Shown here: piece after piece, positions 35,072 to 45,200 of the stretch
How positions within the stretch are numbered: the stretch's first letter is position 1
Layout: every line of letters begins with the position of its first letter
NCBI GenBank assembly: GCA_900618425.1
Contig: UZAN01039476.1
Coordinates: 93,746 to 157,745 of the forward strand
Direction: 5' to 3'
Origin: Echinostoma caproni
Taxonomy: Eukaryota; Platyhelminthes; Trematoda; Plagiorchiida; Echinostomatidae
DNA length: 64,000 nucleotides
Notes under the pieces: model-generated
The model's input: the letters and a program-made list of their open reading frames with translations, nothing else
What the model was told of the DNA's origin: nothing
The model's database searches: none
Position numbers and translations under genes: made by a program

Positions 35072-38000
35072 TTCATGGCCAGTTTAGAGCAAATGTGTGA
35101 AGGTTGTTGATGAAAATGGTCTACAATGCGGATACAATGACTGTGCGAATGGCTCCTACTTCCAATTTCTAAAACTAACCTTGATGCTTATACTTGAGTA
35201 GGTCTCCGGTTTTACGTTCGTCAATCATCGACATTGGGAAAACGGTGGCTATAATTCATTTGTTTCCAACAGAATATCGGAGAAGGAATTGAAAGCTCGA
35301 GAAAACAGAACCCGAATGATGCTGTTGATGGACGTTTCCGCTCAGTGCACGAGACTTAAGCCGAAAGCTTCTTTGTCTGTCATATATCTCGTATGTTCAG
35401 TCCCGAATGACCCTTTACTTGTGCACCCCACATTTTCCTACCTTATATCATATGAATGAGTTTAGTATAGTTTAGTTTAGTATGGTATTTAGGAAGCACA
35501 TAAATATAACTCAATCCCGTTATAAAAATAGATTAGATTGTACATATAGTGAAAGTATTCATGTGTTCGTTAATTTAAAACCTTTTTAGACTCTTTGAAT
35601 TAGATTAACTTCATGTTTGTAGATTGATGATTCATGTGCAGTTTACCAATATATGTTCAGAGTTTTTAATCACACTGAAACAAAACCATCAGGTTTGTTA
35701 AATTTATGGAAGTTTTCAGTTAGACTATTTGGGGCATCATTCCACTTAGTTACATTTCGTTCAACTCCGGTTTCATCTGGGACCTTCTTTCTACACAACA
35801 AGTAGAAAAACTTGCTACCCCCACTTCTGTTTGAAAGACATTCGGTTCCTTCTGAGGTATATTCAGCCTGTTTCGATTGAACACTTCTTCTGCTTCATCT
35901 CTCTGATTTGTCAGCATCAAACGTGTAACTGTCTGGTTGCATTAATTATCTTGGATTCGTCCTTGAAATCACCCAGAATACTTTCTGTGAGATTAAAGGA
36001 CTACAAAAACAGATATGGTCTTTAATCTGTTTCATCTGATCAAATACAGTTTTGGTTTCTATCCCCTACAAGTTCAAAGTTTGTAGAACCGTCAGCATGT
36101 TCATTTTCTTATAAATAGATTGCTCGTAGGAAGAACGTCCTGACGACCAGTTAACTTCAACTTAGAGATTAGCTTCTATTCTGTTACACGGTTGTCGTGT
36201 GTAATTGCCTACTACACATAATGCACTCGATACTGAATCGTTTCTTCTACGGCTTTCGTTGTGGAACAAACATTTCATATTTGGTAGATATCGTTGAATC
36301 ATTTCGTATCGGTGTCTTTTTATATCAACTTGCATCATGTATTGTCACACCATGTTCTTTGCTGCTCAAATATTCTCCGTAACTTAATTTCCCCCTTAAT
36401 TTCCATTATCCTTATCTTAAAGTTCAACAAGTCGGTTTTGGCGTTTATTCCTGTGGGTTGAGTTATGCATTACCCAATTCAAGTAGATATGAAAATTTGA
36501 CTTAACAAATACTCTAAATTTTCATCCCAGTTAGTGACCGTTCCCTATTAGGTAGCTGATTGGTCTCATTCGATTCCTTCCTTTGTTGTGCAACACGACA
36601 TAGCGTTAAATGCTACAAACATTTTACACCTGACATTTATTTAGAAGAATCACATCCATTCAATGTGTATGGAAGCGTTGAAGTCCCCAAAGGCATGTCC
36701 GGGGGTGTGTGTGCATTATGTTTGCTTATATGAGGACAAACTGTCATCGCATGACAGACAGTGAAGATAAATGACAGCGCGTCACGTGGAGCTGTGAAAT
36801 GAAGTATCGTTTTGGTTGGGACGACGGACGATTTATATCTATCAAATTTATGTAAAAGATTACGACTTCCCTCCAGTGTTACCTCTCGCTGATTCAAACG
36901 TATCAATTTTGAGCCATCCGATATAAATTTACCCTAATGGCTCTTATTCAAGTTCAGAAGAATTGAAACGGTCGCGTTGATCAATGTTGCACCACAATGT
37001 TGTATCGTATTCCTGACGCACACAGACATACATCTGACATGGAAGATATTTCGTTGCTAGTGAACAAAACTCATATTCAAATAACCCCGATTTGTTTCGG
37101 ATTCTATAAAAATATTCAGTTCTATCTAGCGGAAATTGCACAATATATATCGGTAGATATGTATTTACCTATCGCTTGCCTAAAAGATGAAACAATAACC
37201 TAATTCAAAGCAATAAATTCAAATGTAAGCAAAGCAGACTGCATCAACATAAAATAGATTAAGTACTTCACTAATGAACAAACGCATGCCAGAAGTTTCC
37301 CATGACTATGCTTATCACGAAGAGTTCAAGAGGCTCGTTGCTCCGATGCCCGGGCGTAAAAAGATGTTACGCCAGATACTGCACCGTCGGAAAAGAAGTC
37401 TGCTGAGCTGAGACCAAAGGAAAGGAAATGAAGCTTTTTTTACGGAGTGCTTCATTTATAACATCCTTATTAGTGTTCTCACCTAAACACTGCACAGTTG
37501 CATAAGTTGTGATCTCCATAGCTCAAATTGATTCACAGTTAGCTGATGACGGAAGTCTAGGCGTGCAAACTAAATTGAGATGTAACGTGAAATGTAAATG
37601 AGAGATTGTAAAATATGGAATGTAACGCCCGCAACAGGTAAAGAATCACTGTTGTGAGAAATATTTTCCAATGCGACGTTCTCTTTTCTTTAGTTTAAAC
37701 AAGAAATGGGATACATTTTTGGAATCCATCAGTCATTTCTAGAATCAATTGACTGATTAGAATCATCTTGTGGGGTGCAGAATTTGCTGGACGTCTGACA
37801 GTAAATTATCAGAACCAGAGTAACAATGTTTCATCCAGTCAATGCAAGAAATCTCCACAGTTGCGGTTCAGACACATTAAATTAGGACCTGAACCAAATG
37901 CAAAATATTGTGAAAACTCACGCTCCACTTCGTTAGATCAGTAGATCAGTCGGCATCAACCCTTGCCTGCTTACCTCAGACCAAAGCTGAAGACAATACT

Positions 38001-38488
38001 TTGAAAGCAAAACCAACAGTCATTGTTGAGTAAGCAAAGCAATAAAAAATGTCCAGTTAAATGCTATCGATGTTTGTGACGTACTTTTTAGGAAGCCTAA
38101 TACGTATACTGAAAAAAAAATTAGACCCCACTATGAACAGAAAAGTCAGAAGATAAACATTGCGAGACGCGTTCATTTCGTGTACCCTCATCGGTCGCAG
38201 ACGTATAACATGGAACGTTGAATCTAGTTAGGTTTCATTTTTTGTGTGCGTTTGCTTGATGCACATGATTGGTTACGGCTATGGAAAACCGAGGGTGAAG
38301 GTCATACCGCTTTGCCACACAACGTGGGTTTGTTGTGAGCGATCGATAACACCTCGAGTATCCTTTGCCCGTGTTCGTCGCAATCACGTAACAGAACCGA
38401 GAATGATCTACCTTGTGGTTGCTATCAACCAGGTAGCGCGCGACAGCCGAAGTCGGCCTACATGATACTGTCAAAATCTGTGGTGTAG
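35072..38488. other. no supported gene
   Basis: A short TTTAG/TATAG tandem lies at about 35460-35485. A possible 12-nt micro-exon on the minus strand is discussed in the findings (37975-37986). From about 38244 the composition becomes richer in G and C leading into the Penelope-like remnant, and 38244-38488 may contain its upstream part in other frames. Confidence 0.4.
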
Positions 38489-38692
38489 ATGCTGCCGCAT
38501 TACGTCTCCATCCGATCAAACGGCGTCTCCTGTTCCAACCATTCAAACATCGCCACTCAGCCTACCTCCCATTGCATTCACGCCGTCTGTTGCATCTACT
38601 ATGAAGAATACTCTGGCAGAACCGGACGATCACTGCGAACTAGAATGACTGAACGCATCCCTAAGTATGTGAGTGAATCACTGACTCCGTGA
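38489..38692 (+). pseudogene. Penelope-like element remnant: GIY-YIG endonuclease end
   Basis: A 67-codon plus frame ends IYYEEYSGRTGRSLRTRM followed by TERIPKYVSESL and a stop. This matches the C-terminal GIY-YIG endonuclease of Penelope-like retroelements (usual pattern C.C...YIGRT.R.L..R..EH.P.W). The upstream TSHCIHAVCC corresponds to the short Cys-bearing segment that precedes it, in which the usual Cys pairs are disturbed. The family's YIGRT is YSGRT here. No reverse transcriptase can be read upstream, so only the 3' tip of an element is present. A GIY-YIG domain of a host gene is less likely because the RT-adjacent Cys segment precedes the motif directly. Confidence 0.6.
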
Positions 38693-41600
38693 GCCATAGT
38701 TGTGTTTCTTGAAATTCTCATTCTCAGATAGAATCGAAATTGTAAATGGGTAACAGAAATATCCCGAAAACGTTTCTGATAATAATGGTTTGCTTCTCAG
38801 AAATGAGGAACAACAACGGTAATAATCAAATTGTTTTCAGCACACAAATACATTGAGGTTATAGGCAGTCGTGTTCATGGGAATGGAATAAAATGTATTT
38901 TGCAATTTCAAATGAGTTTATTACCACTTATTTTTATTCAAATGTAAACTAATTGAATCTTTTCATTTTAGACAGTTTACCCGGATTAAGGGTTAGGAGT
39001 TTTGAAAAAGATCTCCCGGTTTACACTTCATTGCAGTATCCAAATCGCAGTATCCATCGCAGTATCTTTTAAATGTCAGCAAATGTTTTCTCATATCATA
39101 GAATTTGTAACCCATACATCACCATTTGTTCAAATTACCCTGACATTTTTGCAATCGATAGACTGATATCTACGTTGGCTAGTAAACATACTTGAATAAA
39201 ATCATATTTTTTCACTTATAAAGCTGCAGATACCAGACGTGTACATGATGGCATAGTTATACAAATTATCGAATGCAAGTTGACCGTGAGCCAACACGGG
39301 TGATGAAAATAAATTGTGTCGCTTGACCTCAATACCGGGTTCAGTACTATGAACTGTTCTTGCTCTTTCCCGATCCACTTGTACGATAGCTAACTGCTTG
39401 ACTTACATCCACGTTTCGACATCTACTATGAGGTATAAAGATACTCAATCATTGCGATGAGCTTGCAACTGTTCCGTAGCATGTCATCTGAGAGGATTTC
39501 TAAATGTAAATTTCAAATGAATTCATTGTTTACACAAAACACTCATAAGTATCGAAGCCGGAATTTGAACAGATTGCCAAAGATTTCATCCCTTATGCTC
39601 ATCAGTTTGCTCTGTAAACCCCAAAATTATATTATTTTATCAGAGAATGAATCAACCGATCCATTTCAAAAAGCACTCCTTGCCAAAATACAAATATCGA
39701 TTTGCTTCGTAACAAGCAAACTCGACTGCATAGCCTTTTCAAACTGTATTCTTGTCTGGTCACGCTTGACTACCTTCTCATATGGAGAAAAATGATAAAT
39801 ATAGTCTGTCAAGCTCAACATCTATCCAGTTTGATTTATTTGCGCCAGTCCTACGCTACGCTAAAAGTGTATTTTAGTCCTAATGAGCACATCTAGCTTG
39901 CCGCCTGTTTGAATAGACAGATTGTCAGGCGGTGACTAAAAGTGTCTTTGTCAGACTATGGCTCCAGCTGGTAATCCATAAGTGCGTTCATCGTGTGGTC
40001 ATGACAAAAGTTGTCTGATGATACCACCGGAGATGGGATTATTTTCTGCATACACGATGACCCACTTTACTATGTGAAATCATATCGCGAATATCAATTC
40101 CATGGTCTCAGTTAAAGAGGGCGTGTTTTCCTATATGTGTATAATTATCCTGAGTGATTGCTGAGTGAGGTGAATTGATGTATCATTTACGGTGACAATA
40201 GAGTATTGCACCGGTTGACTCGCATGTTTTCGGAAGAAGGCGCAATTTCGCACAGTTCTCATTGGAAGAGCAACCCTTGTGAGTGCTTTTCTGGTTGTTT
40301 TTTTTGCTCCCATGTTTGTCCTAAGATAGTATTTCGAAGACAGGTGCAAACGTGATCTTGCAAATCATTTCTTAGAGCCGACAAAAGGGGAAATGATTTG
40401 CCCCCTTTCCCCATAAAAGAGATTTGAGCTGATTAGAGTGGACTGCTTCGGACAAACTCGATGCAAACCAACATGAAACTGGAACAAGTGGCAGGAGAAA
40501 CTGAGTTCATCTTCTACTTTTGTTTACCGTTCTTTTAACTCTCATAAGAGTGCTTTTCTATTTCCATCTCTCTCATCGTTCTCGACCTTCTTGGCTAGAT
40601 ATCTTGCATTTACTGTATCAATTGTAAATTTGAGATGTAAAATGTAATACGTAAGCAAAAGAGAATGTTGAGTTTGAGTTTCTACTTGCCCGTCGGTCGG
40701 AACTCGTCACACAAAGATGACGACATCCTAAACGATCGAGGATGCAATTAGAATAACCAAACCCCCATGAGTTGCATACAGACAGTTCATTAAATCCCTT
40801 TCCCTCCCACAGCCAAGGGTCCGAAGTGCCCTCATCAAGCACTTCAGTCGAATATTCACATTCCGCGATGGGTTATCACCAATTATGCGGTCGTTGTTGA
40901 AACATCTCCATCCCAACCCCTGGAATCCCATTTTTGCACATACTAAAACCCTGATTTGACTGTCTCCCCGTGTTATTTCCTTGAGTTATATGATGTACTG
41001 TAACTACTGGCCAATAGATAAAGCACTGAAAACAAGCTTGTTCGCCACATACCTGGTTTTTACCCATTTCTATTATTATTGAGTTCATATGCGATGACAT
41101 GGGTGCATGTTGGTTCAAGTGACTGTGTAATCCCTTATCTGTTCTAAGCATTTACGACAGGAGTTCTACTTACTTTCATTCTAAATAAGATTTCAGAATA
41201 TTGCACACGGTGCATATATTGATATAGTTTCATGAATACAAATAACGTAAACTAAACTGCAAAGAAACTTATCAACTAAAATAGAGCAATTTTTCCCGTA
41301 TCACATTGCTTCACATTGCGAAACGATCAGTTAGTTTTCTCACAACTGTTTCCCACAAACCCTTAAAGTTATACCCGTTTCACCGTAGACTTACACTTGT
41401 ACGGTTCTTAAGGTTTATGTCATACTTTATTCACACTAAGTTGGTAGCCTGGGTGATGTCTCATTGTTATTCCTTTTCCTTCTGCGTTTTGGTGTGGTAC
41501 GCTGGCACTTGAAGTGAAGCACAATAGACATTCCTTAGGCTTCATAGCTTTGGAGGCTTATCGTCGGGCTTGGTTAACTGTGGTAAAACGGGATATTCTC

Positions 41601-41699
41601 AATAAAACAATAAACGGAACATATATAGATATTTATGTTCGCAGAATGCGCCCATACACAACAGAGAAAAAGGTATTTACAAAGCGCTATCTTTTCAAA
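38693..41699. other. no supported gene
   Basis: AT-rich. A minus-strand region at 40618-41151 has three overlapping frames of 67-91 codons. One of them ends at a donor-like ACCAG then GTATGTGG (about 41052), but no domain is recognisable. Confidence 0.4.
39031..39067 (+). repeat. three-copy short tandem (GCAGTATC)
   Basis: GCAGTATC occurs three times at 11-15-nt spacing, the last two as TCGCAGTATC. Probably a small slippage or minisatellite array. Confidence 0.5.
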
Positions 41700-41818
41700 A
41701 TATGGCATTATATTATATTGTATTGTAATAACTTCTGCAAGCATGAAGCCCACATTTCAGTTAAAAAATATACAGCTTGGAGCAACGGAGAAAATGAAGT
41801 AACAATGAAAAAAGAAAT

Positions 41819-42205
41819 TTAAGTTCCAAAACTGCTAACAAATTCTGTGACAACCCGTTCTTTGTTAACAAGAATACGTGATAATGAGGGTACTGTGGAG
41901 TTACGATAAATGTTTATTCCAGAGGGAACACAACGATATTGTGATCTAGTTGAGGGATGGGAACAACAGGAAGTTAGATCAGCGTGTAGCGGATATATGG
42001 AGTCGATGAGAATCTTATGCGCAAACTTTTCACATGCATTCAAATGACGTTCGCATAGGTTAGTTATCAACTCCTTTAGTGGGATTGAAGACACACAGCT
42101 AATAATAGTCAATCCACGTCGAAGCAAATTAAAATATTTCTTAGGGAGATTGGGAAAAATAACAGGTGAACAATAAAGTAAAACAGGGAAAACACACTGA
42201 TACAC
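41819..42205 (-). pseudogene. LINE copy 2: C-terminal domain
   Basis: A 128-codon minus frame ends at 41819: LLYCSPVIFPNLPKKYF, LCERHLNACEKFAHKIL, SQYRCVPSGINIYRNS and TVPSLSRILVNKERVV. It aligns with the copy 1 C-terminus at 15122-15512 and is better preserved. Its function in CR1-group elements is post-RT; no catalytic motif is expected. Confidence 0.8.
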
Positions 42206-42732
42206 AAAGTTGAAAATAATTGATTGTGGAATACGAAACTGACGAAGTTTACGGATATGAAAAGAAAGTCATCGAAGCTTACTGGCAATGTGTTGAATGC
42301 GAGAGGTCCAGCGAAGATTAGTATCAATAAAAACGCCCAGGTATTTAATGCAATTTACCCAGGATACTGGTTCGAAACCAATCGATTCCGGTTCAGATGG
42401 GAAAGAAGAGCGTGATAATGCAAAGGGACATTCTAAACATTTGGAGGGATTAGGAGATAGGCCTGATGTGGCGGAAAATTGTTGGACGTTATTCAATTTG
42501 TCAGAAAATTGTGAAACACCAGAAGAGTCAGAGATAGCCTGACACAAGACCACATCGTCAGCGTACTTGAAGAGAGTAGGGGAGCAAACAGACAAGTCAC
42601 TAATATAGGTAGAAAATAAGTATGGAAAAGAACTGCACCTTGGAGTACTCCAGAGCTGTTCGACAACGGTTTGGATTTCTTTCGACCTAACCTGGTACGC
42701 TGAGTTCTCCCAGAGAAGTAATCAGCAAGCCA
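42206..42732 (-). pseudogene. LINE copy 2: reverse transcriptase, C-terminal half
   Basis: After the gap one minus frame reads WLADYFSGRTQRTRLGRKK and VLQGAVLFHTYF. A frameshift moves to the 108-codon frame 42269-42595, with FKYADDVVLCQ (YADD at residues 11-14, intact), LSPNPSKCLECPF, and CIKYLGVFIDTNLRW, the RT thumb LG.. block. The frame that carries QGAVL continues over the YADD DNA as LLSSSTLTMW, which proves a frameshift and not a missing motif. Confidence 0.85.
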
Positions 42733-43328
42733 NNNNNNNNNNNNNNNNNNNNNNNNNNNNNNNNNNNNNNNNNNNNNNNNNNNNNNNNNNNNNNNNNNNN
42801 NNNNNNNNNNNNNNNNNNNNNNNNNNNNNNNNNNNNNNNNNNNNNNNNNNNNNNNNNNNNNNNNNNNNNNNNNNNNNNNNNNNNNNNNNNNNNNNNNNNN
42901 NNNNNNNNNNNNNNNNNNNNNNNNNNNNNNNNNNNNNNNNNNNNNNNNNNNNNNNNNNNNNNNNNNNNNNNNNNNNNNNNNNNNNNNNNNNNNNNNNNNN
43001 NNNNNNNNNNNNNNNNNNNNNNNNNNNNNNNNNNNNNNNNNNNNNNNNNNNNNNNNNNNNNNNNNNNNNNNNNNNNNNNNNNNNNNNNNNNNNNNNNNNN
43101 NNNNNNNNNNNNNNNNNNNNNNNNNNNNNNNNNNNNNNNNNNNNNNNNNNNNNNNNNNNNNNNNNNNNNNNNNNNNNNNNNNNNNNNNNNNNNNNNNNNN
43201 NNNNNNNNNNNNNNNNNNNNNNNNNNNNNNNNNNNNNNNNNNNNNNNNNNNNNNNNNNNNNNNNNNNNNNNNNNNNNNNNNNNNNNNNNNNNNNNNNNNN
43301 NNNNNNNNNNNNNNNNNNNNNNNNNNNN
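42733..43328. other. 596-base assembly gap
   Basis: Run of Ns within the reverse transcriptase of LINE copy 2. The expected missing coding part between FLD and the block ahead of QG is much shorter than 596 bp, so the gap length may be an estimate or may hide another insertion. The long 'open' frames through the gap are artefacts of translating N. Confidence 0.9.
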
Positions 43329-43947
43329 CCAAGCTAATAACCGTCTAGGACAATCAAAGGTCTCTACTTTATGAAGAATAAGGGAACAGGGAATAGAATT
43401 AAAAGCACATGAACAATCCAGAAACACTCAACGGACAGATTTCATATAGCCATTCAAGGATTTTGATAATCTGATCCAAAAGAGAGGAAACTGCATCTGG
43501 CGTGCCTCTGTTTGGTTTATAAGCAAACTGAAGAGGATCATACGGGACATCATTGGAGGACTGAATGCGATTAATAACAACACGTCCTGCTAGCTTAAGT
43601 TCAACAGAGGTTAAAGTAATAGGACGAAAGCGTTTGGTTAGAACGTTTGAAGTAGAGGATTTGGGAATGGGAACAGTTGCTACTGGTTCCCAACAGTCTG
43701 GTATAGAGCAGGGTTTTAAGGAATTGTTCAAAAATGATGTGAATATTTCACTGAGACGATAGGCCTCATATCTCAGAAGGGAAGATGAAAGACCATCGGG
43801 ACCAACACTGCACGTGGTTTTCACGGTACGCAAAAGCTCAAGAGTTTCTTCTTTCGAGACGGCCTCTAATTGAACGGCACCGTTCAGAACAAATGGCGTG
43901 ATAGCATCGCTTGATGGGTGGATAAATGCTGCACTAACACTGTCCAA
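43329..43947 (-). pseudogene. LINE copy 2: reverse transcriptase, N-terminal half
   Basis: The 182-codon minus frame 43399-43947 begins MDSVSAAFIHPSSDAI. It contains TTCSVGPDGLSSSLLR, VATVPIPKSS, RFRPITLTSVELKLAGRVV and PLQFAYKPNRGTPDAV, the standard order of RT blocks 0-2. After a frameshift near 43399-43427 a second frame gives MFLDCSCAFNSIPCS, which carries the first catalytic Asp (FLD), and then enters the N gap. Confidence 0.85.
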
Positions 43948-44447
43948 ATTCTTTGTACAATCCGACCTTTTGGATTTGGTCCCACACAGAAATTTGGTAC
44001 CTTGCCAAATTCTGTTATTGTTGTTACAAAGCAGAAGCTGGGAGGCGTAGGAGGAGAGAGAGACGTTTGATTTCAGCTTTGACCAAGTCGGTGTAAGGCT
44101 TGACAGCCGCTGAGCCTCTAGATGTGTACGATCGCTCCTTCTGTCTTCTGAATGATTTCAACAGTGTAGATGCTATTCTGTCGTTACAAAAAAATAGAGT
44201 TTCAGAAGGGCAGCATAGGTTAAACGTGTGATCAAGTGTTTCAGTAAATTAGTTGACTGCATTGCGTGAAGAGGGATAAGAAGAAAACCACAAAGAAACA
44301 ACACTGATGGAACACTTAAGAAGAAGAGTGCTTTGGGTGGGGGGGGAGAGATTGCGAAGACGAATGTTGATTTGATTGGTTCTTGTGAGTGTATTGTGAA
44401 TGGGACGGGAGTAGACTGTGGGTCTTATGAAAATCAGTGCATGACCA
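43948..44447 (-). pseudogene. LINE copy 2: endonuclease end and linker
   Basis: Fragments in several frames connect endonuclease and RT: TSGHALIFIRP at the start, then basic segments such as LKSFRRQKERSYTSRGS and KAEIKRLSLLLRLP, with at least one in-frame stop and frame changes. No continuous ORF spans it. Confidence 0.6.
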
Positions 44448-45173
44448 CTAGTGGAAATAGCTGCGGTGAATGGGGGACAAGCAAGTATCAGTTAAACCAA
44501 AAGAAGTTATGAGATAGGTGGATGCATGATTAAAGTCACCAGAAATGATGTGGAGACTATCGCCTATAAGGGGAACGAAAGACGGAATAAATGCATCAAA
44601 GAAAGGTGAAATGTGAGACTGGATACAAAAGGGATCTATGTAAAAGTTGGTAATGATTTTACTTCTGTATCGCGAAAATCTTGGGAAACACTGAAGAGCT
44701 AAACAGTCGATGTCATCGGCGGAATAATCAGAAAGCAGTTCAGACTTTCCGCTCCAGGTTGAGTTAATGTACGTGATCACTCCACCTTCTGTTTTCTTCT
44801 TACAGTGCTTCCTATCCTTTCGGAAGCATATAAAACCATTGATTCCAATTTGTGAGTCCTCAACAATATGGTCCAGCCAGGAGTCTTGGATACAAACAAC
44901 ACACGTGTTACGGTGGATGCGTGGATCAAGCGTGCACGTTAGATCCGTCATCTTTGCGAAGAGCAACCGAATATTCATGCTGACCAATGAGGGGACAATC
45001 ATTTTCGATGGTGGTGTGCGACTAAGCGCTGCTTGCCAGCCAACGCTCTTGTGTTTCTTCATTTTAGTAGGAATCCCAAAATGAGTCGATGAGAACATGA
45101 AAGGCACAGTATTGAGATGATCATGTTTGAAACTCATTAACTGAGACCGCAAATAGACCTTCCGAGTGGTCAT
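44448..45173 (-). pseudogene. LINE copy 2: N-terminal block and APE-type endonuclease
   Basis: A 241-codon minus frame. The N-terminal block KMKKHKSVGWQAALSR aligns with KKHRAGWKVALERR of copy 1. The endonuclease follows: SMNIRLLFAKMTDL, VVCIQDSWLDHIV (the usual catalytic Glu of the QETW motif is Asp here), GGVITYINSTW, DDIDCLALQC, and ISGDFNHAST with the GDFN motif intact. The frame stops at 44448; just beyond, another frame continues TSGHALIFIRP, the SDH motif with Asp changed to Gly. With the SDH Asp lost and the Glu changed, the enzyme is probably inactive. The 105-codon plus frame at 44767-45084 is antisense shadow. Confidence 0.8.
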
Positions 45174-45200
45174 TATGTGGTATTCACGAAAACAGAATAA

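Larger units (their letters stand above)
41700..45200 (-). mobile_element. degenerate CR1/Jockey-like non-LTR retrotransposon, copy 2
   Basis: On the minus strand the order is an N-terminal block, APE-type endonuclease, linker, reverse transcriptase (partly hidden by a 596-bp N gap) and C-terminal domain. It is the same family as 14928-17830: the N-terminal block, the RT motifs and the C-terminal landmarks align. It is less decayed, with long open segments of 241 codons (44448-45173) and 182 codons (43399-43947). The 3' end is not certain; an ATACA/ATATA-like tandem at about 41705-41725 is a candidate tail, and no CTTGA repeat like that of copy 1 is seen. The 5' end may extend toward 45400. 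Confidence 0.85.

Noticed and set aside
42493..43427. Apparent 246-279-codon ORFs on the minus strand
   Set aside because: They are open only because the N gap translates as unknown residues; real coding sequence lies at the two ends in different frames.
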